From Prorocentrum cordatum (lineage: Eukaryota > Sar > Dinophyceae > Prorocentrales > Prorocentraceae): DNA of 64,000 nucleotides. Below the pieces are notes generated by a model, which saw only the letters and a program-made list of their open reading frames with translations, ran no database searches and was not told the DNA's origin. Positions 19,776 to 30,745 of this stretch are shown here, one piece after another. Positions within the stretch are counted from its first letter, which is position 1. Each line of letters begins with the position of its first letter. The DNA is taken from positions 897,586 through 961,585 of the forward strand of contig CAUYUJ010015837.1 in the NCBI GenBank assembly GCA_963575745.1, written 5' to 3'. The translations under genes were made by a program, and so were the position numbers.

Positions 19776-20990
19776 TGCCTCGCTCTTTCCGTTGCCTGGC
19801 CCGGCGCAGAAGCGGAAAGAGCGCTTCAGATACAGTCGCCGAAATTGCTCACACCACCGTTCGCACTGGGAGCCTTGGCGTTGAGAGCTTGTTGCGTCAC
19901 CCCGCGCTCTTGGGAGCCTTGGTGTTCGGAGATTGTTGCGTAGCCGCCCGTTCCTGCGCCTTGGCTGGGCCTTGGTGTCAGGAACTTGTTGCGTCACCGC
20001 TCCCTGCTGGGAGCCTTGGTCTTATCAGCTTGTTTACGTCACCGCCCGCTCTAGGAAGCCTTGGTGTGAAGAGCTTTTTGCGTTACCGATCGCTCTCTAT
20101 TTGGCGTCTCTGGGCCTTCTTGGGAGCCCTATTGGGGCCCTTGTCGGGCCCTTTTGGAGGCCTCTTGGGAACCTCTTGGGGGCCTCTTGGGGCTTCTTGG
20201 GGGGCTCTGGGGGCCTCCTGGGATCTTCTCTGGGCGAAAGGCTGGACTTTTCGGTTCGTGGTCCCCCTCTTGGGGCCGTTTTGGGACCCTCTTGGGCCGC
20301 CTTGGGCGCCTCTTGCGCCGTCTTGGCGCCCTCCTGGGCCGTTGTGGGGGCCTCTTGGGAGCCTCTTGGGCCGTCTTGGGGCGGTCTTGGGGGCCTCTTG
20401 GAGCGTCTTCAACGCAGTGACAGCCGAAAGGCCGTGTATGCTAAAAATGTATTTTTCCGGTGGGAAATCAATGATTTTCGCCTCCCTGTGGCCTCTTGGG
20501 ACACCTCTTGGGGGCCTCTTGGGGCTTCTTGGGGGACTCTGGGGACCTCCTGGGAGCGTCTTGGGGCGAAAGGCTAGACTTTTCGGTTCGTGGTCCCCCT
20601 CTTGGGGCCGTCTTGGCGCCCTCTTGGGCCGTCTTCAGCGCCTCTTGGGCCGTCTTGGGGCCCTCTTGGGCCGTTTTGGAGGCCTCTTGGGAGCCTCTTG
20701 GGCCGTCTTGGGGCGGTTTTGGGGGCTTGTTGGGCCGTCGTCAACGCCGCGAAAGCCGACAAAGCGCATATGCTAAAACTATACGTTTTCCTTTTTGGAA
20801 AATCGATGATTTCGGCCTCTTGGGGCCCTCTTGGGACGCCCCTTGGCGCCTCTTGGGGGCGTCTCGGGGGCCTCTTGGGCCATCTTGGGCGGTCTTGGGC
20901 TCTCTTGGAGCCTTCTTGGGCTGTCTTGAGGCTGTCTTGGGCCGTCTGAGGCGCTTCTAGGGCCGTCCTGGGCAGTTTTCAGAGGATGTC
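19776..20990 (+). repeat. TTGGGG minisatellite field, second copy of the tandem duplication
   Basis: Same order as the previous copy: GGAAAGAGCGCTTCA at 19815, GAAATTGCTCACACC at 19840, the GGAAATCAATGATTTTCGCC joint near 20463-20482, the TGGAAAATCGATGATTTCGG joint near 20796-20815, then minisatellite to 20990. Differences are scattered substitutions and small indels, so the duplication is not very recent. A 333-codon open frame across it is a repeat artefact. Confidence 0.9.
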
Positions 20991-21380
20991 TCAAGCTAAA
21001 CGTTCTTTTTGAGCCCCGAAGGCCGCCCTACTCGATAAATAAGGAGGCGGGAGCGGCCTCCGGGATCCATTGGGGGGGGGGCAGAATTTCTTGGTGTCAG
21101 ATTATATAGATAGGAATATGTGTATGGATTTACGGTTAAGGGGCATAGTTGGCAGAATCGGCAGCGGCGAGAGGCATACATCATATTTCGAAAGGTATCG
21201 GTGTATCCAGCTGCCTGCTGCAAAGCCCGCCATTGGCAAGCACAGCGCCAACATACGCGCAGGACGTTTCTACCGATCTCTCCCGAACAGGTACGGCGTC
21301 GTCATCTTTGGGTCGTGTGGGAAGCAGTGCTGCGAGGCTGCAGCGCAGCGTGGCCAGGGTATCGCAGGCATGATGGGTTG
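20991..21380. other. Repeat boundary and unassigned sequence
   Basis: A GGGATCCATTGGGGGGGGGG tract and AT-rich TTATATAGATAG at 21065-21115 resemble the G-run/AT cap at other ends of the composite repeat. The rest shows nothing recognisable. Confidence 0.45.
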
Positions 21381-22020
21381 TCTCTCCGGGGCGTCTTGGA
21401 GACTTACTGGGGGCCTGGGGGGGGCCTCTCGGCGCCCTCCTGGGGTGCTGTTGGGGGTCTTGAGGCCGTCTTGTGCGCAATGGTTCTACCGAGCTTTCCC
21501 GATGAGTCTCTGTGGAGCCGTCTTGGGGCCGCCCGGTGGTCGAGGCTTGAGGCCGTCTTGGAGGTCTCTTCAGGCGGTCCTGGGGTCTTTCTCGTGAGGT
21601 TCTCAGGCCGTCTTGGGGCCCTCGTGAGGTCATCGTGGGCCGTCTTGCGGGCTCCCAGCAGGCACATCAAATACAGTGCCAGCCTGCCAGCGGGTACCCC
21701 ACGGAAATGTACGATTCCCTGGTGCCCCAGGGGGGCCCTCAGAAGCTCTGGGACACCTGCGGACCCTCTAAGATCGACGACGAAGAGTGTGCCCCCATAT
21801 TTCTTCAATCACGGTTTCTTATCGTGTGTGCCTGCTTTGTTGGAGGGTGTCCTGAGCGCTGCTTGAGGGCTCCTTGGCGCCTTGGGCGCCTTTTGTTTGG
21901 GGTCCCTGGGCCCCGTAGGGCACCCTGGGGGCATCTTGAGACTGCTGGGGCCTTCTTTGGGCCGTCTTAGCTGGATCCTGGTGCACCTTGCGGCCGTCTT
22001 AGGCCGGTCGCCAGCCGTCT
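21381..22020 (+). repeat. TTGGGG-type minisatellite, degenerate
   Basis: GCCGTCTTGGGGC, CTCTTCAGGCGG and related half-units with interspersed unique segments (21650-21840). More diverged than the 18-21 kb field. Confidence 0.65.
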
Positions 22021-24485
22021 TCGGGCCGAGGAAGTGCGTGGGCCAGCAGACCGTAGGGTGGGATCCCTCTAGATGGTAATGCGATGAGGTGGGAACTACA
22101 GAAAGCATGCAATATCGGTCCGAGGGCAAGGTAGCGAATTCGAAAGCATGCCAAATGAAGATGGTCAAGGGTTTTCTTCCCGTAGCCGCCTAAGGTCCAG
22201 ATTGGTATCGGCAGGCGGGATTTCCCCGATGCCTCTTGTGGAACTCCAGTGATGGGCCTGGGCGTTTTTATCGGCTACCTGTGCTCTTGGCTGAAATAAG
22301 AGCATTGAAGGCAGCGGCACGTACGTGTTTTGGTAAGTTGCTGTATTACCTTTGGCACGATTGTTGGATCGCTTACTTCGCAGCAGCACCAAGCGGAAAT
22401 TGGTGTGGCCACAACTGTGCACCGAGCATCATGTTAATTGGTTCAGTTTGGGTGACACATGTTAGGGCGCCAGTTCGTCTGATTGGCAGTAGGAAGATCA
22501 GATCACGTGCATGCGTGTGCAAATTCACATGGGCATTCCTACGTGCACGCGAATTCGCAGATATAGGCAAAGCGACCGTAACCATACAGTACTCTGGGTC
22601 GCTTCGCGTATCCTGACAAGCCCGTCCAGAAATGATGCCCAGGCGAGTCGTCGGGATAATGGAAGGGACTAGTGACCAAGAGAGGCGAACAACTGTGAAC
22701 TCAGAGACCCGTGGGAGTCTCTTGTAGGCGTAGTGGAGCCATCTTGACACTTTCTCGGGACACTCTGCGGAGTCTTCGAGGCCCTCCTGGGGTTCTCTTC
22801 TAGGGACCATTTCGGAGGATGCCTGTCACAACATGTGATATCGTGAATTCCAACGTATCGTCGTTTCGGTGGCCTCGTGGGGATCTCTCGGGGCGCTCGT
22901 GGGTGTATTCGGCTTTGGGGCCATTTAGACGCCGTTCTGGAGGCACCCTTGGAGCCCCCTTGGGCGATTCTGGAGCCACGTGGAGGCCCTCGAAGCTTCA
23001 GTACTTCAGAACCGCCCATCGGAAGCAAACCAGAGCCCAACAGCACATGAGGCCTCAGGAGCCCATCGGAAGCGAAACAACGAGAAGGCACGCGCCATTG
23101 AACCGTGCCGTAGGGTGATTCCGGTCTTTCGGGGGTATCCGCGGGCGTCGCCGTGGCCACTTGGAGTTGTCGTCGGGCGGTCTTCGGGCATTTGAGAGGC
23201 ATGATGACGGGCCATGTGGTCGCAGGCGATGTCTCGCCCTACGCCACGGCAGTTTCCAAGAAACATCAAGCCGCTTAGAAAATGATGGACATTCGGGGAT
23301 ACGCCCCAGGGGTGCTAGTCGGACGCAGCCCTATCGAGGATGAACGCCCCCCCCTGTCTTCTATCCCCGAGTTGGGCCCCACGTGTCTGGTCCATCCGGC
23401 AACCCCGCGAAACCTGTGAAAGGGGATGACATGTCCCCCGCTACGTGGAACGGCCTGCGCCATCTTGGAGGCGAGCACGGGCCCTCTGACACCTCGCGGG
23501 GAGGGCCGTCCAGACCCAGGGGAGGAGGTACGGTCGGTGATGACATCCGAACCTCACCCCCATCACCCATCGATGCTCCTGAATCGATGGGAAGCGAGGG
23601 CAGGGTTCGGATTTCGCCACGTGCTCGACGAATTCTGAGCCCTACCCCGCCGCCCATCGAGTTGCCTGAACCGTTGATCGGCGAGGGCAGGGTTGGAATT
23701 TCGTCGCCGATATGGGGAGGGGTCAACATCTCCCCGAAGGGGACGAAGGAGGCTGGAAGAGAGAACCCCCTAAACTACGTAAGTCCAGAGGGCTTGATGG
23801 ATTGTACACGACCCTGCACAACATCATGTCCGTGTGCACGAAAACTGTTACCCGTGTCCCATGTACGCATGTGCGCATGGCACGCGTGCACGTCGGTGGG
23901 AACAAGCATGACCACAAACGACCACACACCCAGGAAGTTGGGATCGGACCGTGTCACGATAGAATAGCGGGCGGTACAGGTTTGCAGTCATGCCCAGGAT
24001 TGAGGACGGAGCAGGGGATACTCCTTTGTGTGGCTAGAGAAGCACACAGGCGCCCAATGATTCTGGTTGTGCGTACGCCCGTTGATTGTGGTGATTAGGG
24101 GCAGAAGCTACGCAAGATATGTAGGCATGCTAATGAAGAGTTCCTTCCAGCTTCTGAAATGTATTACGCTTGCCCTCAAGGCTGGGCGGGGATTCGATTC
24201 TAGTTGTTTTCTTCTCGTGGTCCACTGTGCAAGCTTGCGATTTACCACATGAGCTCAGGAAGGTGTCCTGGAAAGGCGAGGGGTAGCAACGACAGGGGGG
24301 CGGTTAAGCAGTGGGCTTGCGGCCCATGAAGGCTGACATCCTGTGCTTAGTTGAACTGGACTGCTTCGAGGAGTTTCGAGACGATGCGCTCTGATCCGCG
24401 CTCTTGCAAGGCGTGGGACAGCATTCGGCGTTCAATCTGGCTACGACCTTAACGGTGATGGTATACACGTGTTCCCGAACTTGAA
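22021..24485. other. Mostly unassigned region with short repeat fragments
   Basis: Contains a TTGGGG-type fragment at 22735-22990. 22200-22620 is lower-GC with a 126-codon frame lacking recognisable motifs. 23290-23740 is described separately. A tRNA-like string near 24190 was examined and rejected. Confidence 0.4.
23300..23740 (+). repeat. Dispersed repeat shared with 36660-36800, with internal duplication
   Basis: GTCGGACGCAGCCCTATCGA through GTCTGGTCCATC (about 23318-23395) matches 36690-36770 (TTCGGACGCACCCCTATCGA...TTTTGGTCCAGTC). Downstream, CCCATCGATGCTCCTGAA...GCGAGGGCAGGGTTCGGATT is repeated about 90 bp later in changed form (GTTGATCGGCGAGGGCAGGG). One plus frame stays open through both copies and gives a repeated SP(x)PID/EL(x)E...GEGRV peptide. 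Whether this was coding is unclear. Confidence 0.5.
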
Positions 24486-24489
24486 TCTA

Positions 24490-25245
24490 CATGTGTGTAC
24501 ATACATACATACATACATACATACATACATACAGACTCCCGTACACGTAGACACGCACTCATGAATCCACCAATGCATCCATACGTCCATACATTCATAC
24601 ATACATACATACATACATCCATACATACACACATACATTCATATATGTAGATATACACATAAATACATAACTACGAACAAACATACCCACCTACACACCT
24701 GTGCACCTATATACGTACAGACATACATACATACAGACATACATACATACAACATACATACATACATACATACATACATACATACATACATACATACATA
24801 CATACATACATACACACATACATACATACATACATACATACATACACGCAGACACATATACATACATACACACATACACACATGCATGCATGCATGCTTC
24901 CATACATACATACATACATACATACATACACACATGACTACATGCATACGTACAACTATACATAACATATAGTCATACATGCATGACTACATGCATATAT
25001 ACATGCATAAATACATACATGCATGCACACATGCACACATACATACACGCATATATATATATATATATATACGGATACACCCATACAACCATACATGCAC
25101 ACAACCATACACAACTACATACGAACATACATACATGCATACATACATACGTACGTACGTACGTACATACATGCATGCATACAGACATTCGTTAATTCTT
25201 ATACACATACATGCAGACATGCATCGATACACATATACATATATA
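24490..25245. repeat. (CATA)n tetranucleotide array with variants
   Basis: About 750 bp of ACATACAT with CATG, CACA, CGTA and TATATA variants. All frames across it yield Tyr/Ile/His or Met/Cys/Val/Tyr repeats that are not proteins. Confidence 0.95.
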
Positions 25246-25249
25246 GTAG

Positions 25250-25445
25250 CCTTCGGGCCATCCCGCCACCGTGCCTGGGTTGTGGGTATGAAGCCTGTTG
25301 GATGTTCGTTGGGATCTCGTGGGAGGCTTCTCAGCGGCCTCTTTGAGGCAGTTTGGGCGCCTCTTGGGGGCCGTTTTGGGGCCTCTTGGGGCCTCTTTCG
25401 GGCCTCCCGGGGGCCTCTTGGGGGCCTCTTGACTGCTGGAGGGGG
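25250..25445 (+). repeat. TTGGGG composite repeat with FGPSRHRAW-type head
   Basis: After an AT cap the head reads TTCGGGCCATCCCGCCACCG, TGCCTGGGTTGTGG, CGTTGGGATCTCGTGGGAGG, then CTCTTGGGGGCC minisatellite. The head recurs at 42240-42290 (+) and 37600-37685 (-). All three translate to a phenylalanine-glycine-proline-serine-arginine...alanine-tryptophan peptide in one frame. Confidence 0.7.
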
Positions 25446-25634
25446 CAGGCGATGCCGTCACGTGTAACACATCGTGTCCCCAGGTCTGGGGGTCTGGAAG
25501 AGCTGGGATGGGGATGAGATTGACGGATGAGGAGGAGAAGGAGGAGGAGGAGGAGGGCAAGAGGACGGCCGTCACATGTGACAACACCTTTCGCCCCCGT
25601 TTTTTGAAGAGCTCTTATGGAGCTCACTTGGGTC

Positions 25635-25990
25635 TTCTTGGGGCACTTGTGGGGTAGTCCTTGAGGTCCCTTCGGGCCTTCTTGGGGCCCTCTTGGGCCG
25701 TCCTGTGGCCCTCTTGGGACGTCTTGGGGTTCTCTTTGGCCGTCTTGGGGCCCTCTTGGCCGTAGGGTGTCTAGGAGCCGTCGTGGGGACGCATTGGCGC
25801 CGTTTTGGGCCGTCGGATGGCCCTCTGAGGCCGTCTTGGATCTCTCGGGAGGCCCTCCTGGGCAGTACTGGAGGCCTTTTGGACCATCATGGTGCTCTCT
25901 TGGGCCGTCTTGGGACCCGGAAGCCCGACTTTGGCTTGGAATCCTCGGACTCTGTTGAGGGTCCTATTATGGCGTTCCTGGGCCGTGTGA
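25635..25990 (+). repeat. TTGGGG-type minisatellite block
   Basis: CTTCTTGGGGC, CTCTTGGGCCGT and CGTCTTGGG half-units, interrupted by a GAAGCCCGACTTTGGCTTGG segment near 25918. Same family as the 18-21 kb field. Confidence 0.75.
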
Positions 25991-27513
25991 GCAACTCCGA
26001 ATCTTATGAGGCAGCGTTTCGCTCGATAGTTTCCGATGACATGATACATCCTAAGGGACGGTGTGTGACCCGAGGAGTTCCGCGACGCCTTGTCGGAGGA
26101 TGGCTACGACTCGGTCTTCCGGCCGAGGCAACTCTATCTCTGCCTTCGGATAGTTGGTGATGTTTATTCGCGGGCTGGAAGCATTCATGTTGCCCCCCGT
26201 GTCCAAGAACATGTTGTTTTACTACTTGTTTGGAGTATCCAGAAGTTTCCTTGTCATGGAGGGTCGTGAGTGCTTGCTTGGATAATTGGATGGGGGGCCA
26301 AACGGGCCGATGACCATGTCGCACGATGAGGCAAACTGTGATTTGTGGCGAGAAGGGGAAGGGGTGCGCAACGAACTGGTAAGGCAAAAACGGTGGCACA
26401 TGGACGACTGTTGATCTCCACTTGTTTCGAGCGATCCTGACCGAGGATCTTCTGCACGTGTTCTTCAGGGTGCGCACGCTAACGGGGACGGGCAGGAGAG
26501 ACGAGTGAGGCGCAGCAGGCGTGGGGGATGACCTGTCGTTGCGCATTTCTGCGTTGAGCATTCGCGGCCGATCTCATTGCCTGGCTTCCTTGTCCTTCTT
26601 TTCCAACCTTGCGCGCTGGCCCGTGCCTCGCTCTTCTCTCAGGAGGGAAAGAAACACACAGGCACAATTAATCGTCGACTCCCGGGAAAATATGGGAAGT
26701 GGTGGGGAAGACAGAAACCCAGAGAATATGGGAAAATATGGGGATTCCTGTTATTTGTGTGTATTCATTTGTGTGTTTGTGGGCCCCTTCATTCTCCTCC
26801 CGCCGTTTTTCCCTCGCCGCTGCCCCTGCACATCCTGGGCCAGCCCTCCTGGGCTCGCCACTCGTCCAGAGCCCCAGGGCTCGACAGAAGACGAGAGCTG
26901 GTCTCCCGCCTTCCTGCGCCCAGGCATGCTCTGCCCGGCGGGTGCTGGTGGGAGACTCCCGGAGGCGAGCTGTCGGTGGCGTCTTCGTGGTTGGAAACTT
27001 GCCGCTGCATCGTTGCATGGTGCAGCCCTCGGGGGAGCCTTTGCTCGGCGACCCTGCGCCAGCTGGGGGGCCGCGGGCCGCGGCGTGTGGGGAGGGCCGG
27101 GGTCGCCCGAGCCAGAAGCGGGAAGCCCAAGTCGGGAGCCGCTTGGCCAGGCGGCTCTCAGGGTCCGTACCCCAGAGATCCGACGCTCCGAAAAAGTCGG
27201 AGCGGCCGGTTTTTGGCTGTTCTCGGGCTGCGGAGGCCTTCGCCGGGCCTCGGGGCCGTCAAAAGATGACTCAGGACGAAAAACCGGCCCTGTGGAAGTG
27301 GTCCAGACCTCAGGGGCCCGCGTATCGAAGAAATTGGAGCGGCCAGATGTCTGCGTCCTCTCCGCGTGAAGTCTTCTTCTCGCAGCCTTTGCCCCCGCAG
27401 GCCCGGCAAGGCCGACGGCTGCGGGATCTTCTGGCGCCGGGAGGTGCTGGCCGCGCGCGAGCCCTGCCGGCAGCTGACGTGCCGCGCCGCCCACGATGGC
27501 CACGACCAAGATG
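25991..27513. other. Unassigned GC-rich region
   Basis: 26680-26750 has GGGAAAATATGGGAA-type short repeats. From 26800 several overlapping frames on both strands are open because of GC content; none shows a recognisable domain. Confidence 0.35.
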
Positions 27514-27628
27514 CCGTGGGGTCAGGTCGACGTCGGTCTTGGACATGGTCCATGTTGGCCGTCGCCGATGCGCGAGGATGACTGACGAATTGACGGTGAC
27601 CAGGATGGACCATGACCAAGGCTCGGGG
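27514..27628 (+). repeat. 115-bp direct duplication, copy 1
   Basis: GTGGGGTCAGGTCGACGTCG through GGACATGGTCCATGTTGGCC and GATGACTGACGAATTG matches 27900-28015 with only a few changes, 387 bp apart. The centre holds a GGACATGGTCC palindrome. Confidence 0.85.
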
Positions 27629-27899
27629 AAACGTGGGGCTCGAGTACGCTGGGACTCGGGTTTGCCAACGCTTTTTGACGAGCGAGTCTTGGATTTTGAC
27701 GGTCCACTTGTCGTGGGATGTATGCAGCGGGGGGCCGCGTCAAATTTCAGACAGACTGGGTCTCGACATTATCATGATGGCCCCGTCAGACACGTCTAAG
27801 AACAGCACGTCTTCCTCTATGTAATGGATCGTAAATCCTTCCCGGTGAAGCCAGGCCATTTGCGAGCAGTTGAAGTGCGAGTAGTGGAACGCGCTTGTC

Positions 27900-28015
27900 C
27901 AGTGGGGTCTTGTCGATGTCGGCCTTGGACATGGTCCATGTTGGCCGTCGCCGATGCGCGAGGATGACTGACGAATTGTCGGTGATCCTGATCAGGATGG
28001 ACGAGGACCAAGATC
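27900..28015 (+). repeat. 115-bp direct duplication, copy 2
   Basis: Second copy of the block at 27514-27628. Identity is highest in the central 70 bp (GGACATGGTCCATG to GACGAATTG). No coding role recognised. Confidence 0.85.
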
Positions 28016-29897
28016 GGCACCGTCGTTTCCAGACCTGCCTCGCTAAGGGTCCTCGCTTTTTTTCTCTTCGATCCGGGGCGGGCTTGCACCAGCATGCGTT
28101 GCTTCTCGAGGCGGCATTCCGCAGGGCGCCTCGCAGCCACAGGAAGGCTCGGCTCAAGGTGCGCATTCCAAGTCGCGTTTGAAGCAGCAGCCTGGCGTCC
28201 GATCTGGAAATTATGCAGAGCAGTGGTGACTAATGGTCAGCGTTTCGGAGCTCGTAAAGATCTAAGAGCAAGTCTTTGTTATCCACCCCTCTGCGGAGGA
28301 TCATCACCATTATTTCTCCCTTCACCTCCTGTTTCAGGTGACATTCATCCCGATGTCTCTTGCTATCGCTTCCCTCCTGCGTCCCCTGGTGTTTTCTCGC
28401 TTTGCCTCGTCACACCCCGTGCACGCGGTAGGACGTCATACGCGTCGATCGCTCATCATCCTGGTCCTTGGGCCGATCCGTGTTTCGAGTCACCTGCGAC
28501 GCAGGCTTGTCGTGGCTGGTCGAGGAGAGCAGCCAAGCCGCTGCGGCCCCGTGCATGCGCATACGCTTGCACGGTGTCGAGCGCAGGAACTCACGGCTGT
28601 GCATGACAAAACCGCTCAGCCTTCTGGGATGGGGGCGGCCTCATGTCAGCGACGCAAGAAAATGGTGTCGTCTTCGGCGGCATTGGCGCGTAAGCTGCGC
28701 GCGTAAGGTCGCTACGTCATCTCGCGTAAGACCCGTTTTCAATCGTCGCGCATTTTGTTTGGGATGGTAGAAGGAGCGTTCCGAGGCAAGGACTGTCCTT
28801 CCCTCGGTGGCCCACCTCCTCCTCCGCTCCGCCTCCCCGTGATGCCTCCCTCCGTGGCGCCATGACTGCAAGCGCCAGTCCAGCGCAGCCTCGGCAAGCG
28901 AGAGTGCGCGTGAGGGCGTGAGGGTCTCCACCCCTCGCATACAGTCTGACCGAGGTATGATACCGAGGTCGGTTCGGGGAGGGTGGTCTAATGTTTTTCG
29001 TATGTTTGATGTTCTCGTTCATCCTGGAGAGGGTACCCTTCGATGTTCTGTGTGTTTTGGCCAGTGGAGGGTCTCATGTTCTTGGAGGGTGTTTTTCTGT
29101 CCTAGGTCTGGCTGTACTCTGGGATTCTAGTCCGAGCATTGTTTGACAATATGCCACGAGTGTGGACGGTGCATTCTCGTCGACCCGAAAATATCTTGCG
29201 GGACGGTACCCAGGCTCGACTCGCAAAGGCGAGGAACATTTGGCACGGATGCACAGGGGCTTGCTCCTCAGGCGAGAAGGCCCGCCGAAGGCGGTGTTCC
29301 GCGCCTGAGAGTTGCGACCTCGAGAGGCTGCAACGAGCCTCCTTGCATTTGCACGTGGCATGGTGCCAGCCGAGCCGCCAGCGGAGAGGACGGACACGAG
29401 GGCGTGAAGATGCGAAGACACCTTCGTCCGCGCTGCCTCTGCCCTGCTTGGGTGGTGTCATGGCCAGGTGGCACGGGAGCGCCAGCTCTCGTGCCATGTG
29501 GGCGCGCGCCACCTGAAGGGCGGAGGCATCGGTCCTCGTAATTAGCCGGAAGTTCCAAATTTCCTTCCTTCCCTCCGCGTGATTGTCGCCTGCTCGACTC
29601 GTCCTACGGTGGGGGCTTTTGTTAAGGAGTGTGCCCCGGTGGCTTCGGACCCTGCGCGCTTCCTTATCTGATGAGGGCGGCGGTGGTATCCACGGTCAAG
29701 GCTCAATTGGTGTCCCACTGGCTTTGAGACACTGGGTTCCTTATCCAATGGTTCTTCATCCAATGCCTTCACCGTATTGGGTCGGGCCGCGCCCACCCAA
29801 GAACATCACCTGTTGCCGCGGCACCCCCCAGAGGCCGCATGAGCTGGGCGCATGCTCTCGCGTCTGGCTCCCCGCCTGTGCGCTGCGTGCGACGGTG
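28016..29897. other. Unassigned region
   Basis: Apparently low-copy sequence. Open frames on both strands near 29100-29560 overlap and have no recognisable motif. Confidence 0.4.
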
Positions 29898-30175
29898 CCC
29901 TGAATATCTTGGGTGCGGCCGTGGGCTGCCGCCCAGGCGCTATATGCGAGGGTGTGCAGGCGTCGTGGGTGCTTGGGTGCGGCCGCGGGGTTGCGCTCGA
30001 GGATGTTTGCAGAGTCTGCGGTTAGGGGAACGAGCAATGACATAAACAGGACAACTCGGAGGTCCGCGCGGACCTCCGAGTTTTCATGTTTATGTCAGTC
30101 TTCGTTCCTTTATTATTGGGTGCTCGGGTGCGGCCGCGGGGTTACGCTCGAGGGTGTTTGCAGAGTCGTGGGTGC
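29898..30175 (+). repeat. ~75-bp tandem repeat interrupted by a foldback element
   Basis: Copies begin CTTGGGTGCGGCCG at 29909, 29973 and, after the insertion, CTCGGGTGCGGCCGCGGGGT at about 30122. The latter two share GGGTTRCGCTCGAGGRTGTT and TGCAGAGTC. The foldback element at 30027-30108 sits between the second and third copies. Confidence 0.75.
30027..30108. mobile_element. Foldback (MITE-like) element, ACTCGGAGGTCCGC family, short copy
   Basis: A near-perfect 41-bp inverted repeat with no spacer: GGAACGAGCAATGACATAAA...ACTCGGAGGTCCGC and its reverse complement. The same terminal sequence bounds the 194-bp element at 43000-43193, so this looks like a core-deleted family member. It splits a tandem repeat. 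Confidence 0.75.
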
Positions 30176-30605
30176 GGCAGCAGCCCCATAGAAATCCATT
30201 GGAATCCCCATACGGCCCAGAGAATAGTCATATCAATCAGCCCGGAGGCTAGGCCAACTGGTGCAAAGACGGAAACAGCGCAAACGAGCGCAAATGCCTA
30301 AGTCGATCCCAAGTGGCAGGGTCCCGCTTTGGCGCCACATGCTGCTGCAGCCGGCCGCCTTCGCCCTCCAGAGCGCGCGCGGCGCCCCTGGAGACCTCTC
30401 GGTATATGCTTCGCTGGGCCCGGCTCGGCGCATCCGCTCCGGCAAGCAGCGCATCCTCGCTGCGCCTGGTTCACCGCCCCGCCGCGCGCCAGGGGGTCCG
30501 TCCTTCCGCTCCCCCTGCTCTGGCTCTTTCCACGGCGCACGGCGGCCTGCCTCTGCCAAGTCGGCCTCTCTCGTTCCAGTCCGTCTCGGTACACTCCTGG
30601 AGGCC
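30176..30605. other. Unassigned sequence
   Basis: GC-rich, open on both strands, no recognisable motif. Confidence 0.35.
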
Positions 30606-30745
30606 GTAACTCCTGGGAGGTTAGATTCGGCATCGGCGCTGGAATTTCCGCGGTCGGAAACTGGCAGACTCTGGCATAATCCCGTTTCTTCCCGCTTCAT
30701 CTCGCCCAACCCGGCTCAGCACGGCTTGATCCCAAGTTTACTCTA
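30606..30745 (+). mobile_element. AACTCCTGGGAGG element, copy 1
   Basis: Starts AACTCCTGGGAGGTTAGATT, then GGCATCGGCGCTGGAATTTC, then CGGCTTGATCCC-type motifs. Related copies are at 31547-31778 (inverted) and 55575-55871. The far end is not clear in this copy. Confidence 0.55.

Noticed and set aside
19775-20776. Open frame of 333 codons with Leu-Gly-Ala-Ser-Trp heptads, and similar frames at 17, 18.6, 37.3, 39.4 and 63 kb.
   Set aside because: Several frames on both strands are open over the same DNA, as expected from a 21-bp minisatellite period. There is no codon bias or domain.
22179-22200. CCCGTAGCCGCCTAAGGTCCAG, a second possible spliced-leader relic.
   Set aside because: Only about 14 of 21 positions match, near what chance allows in this much GC-rich sequence, and no gene follows.
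24150-24260. tRNA-like strings (GATTCGATTCTAG on plus; GAGCTCATGTGGTAAATCGC on minus).
   Set aside because: T-arm and anticodon-arm stems do not pair and no acceptor stem is found on either strand.
26699-27799. A 366-codon plus-strand open frame.
   Set aside because: Overlapping frames on both strands are equally open, it spans the 115-bp duplicated block, and no motif is recognisable.
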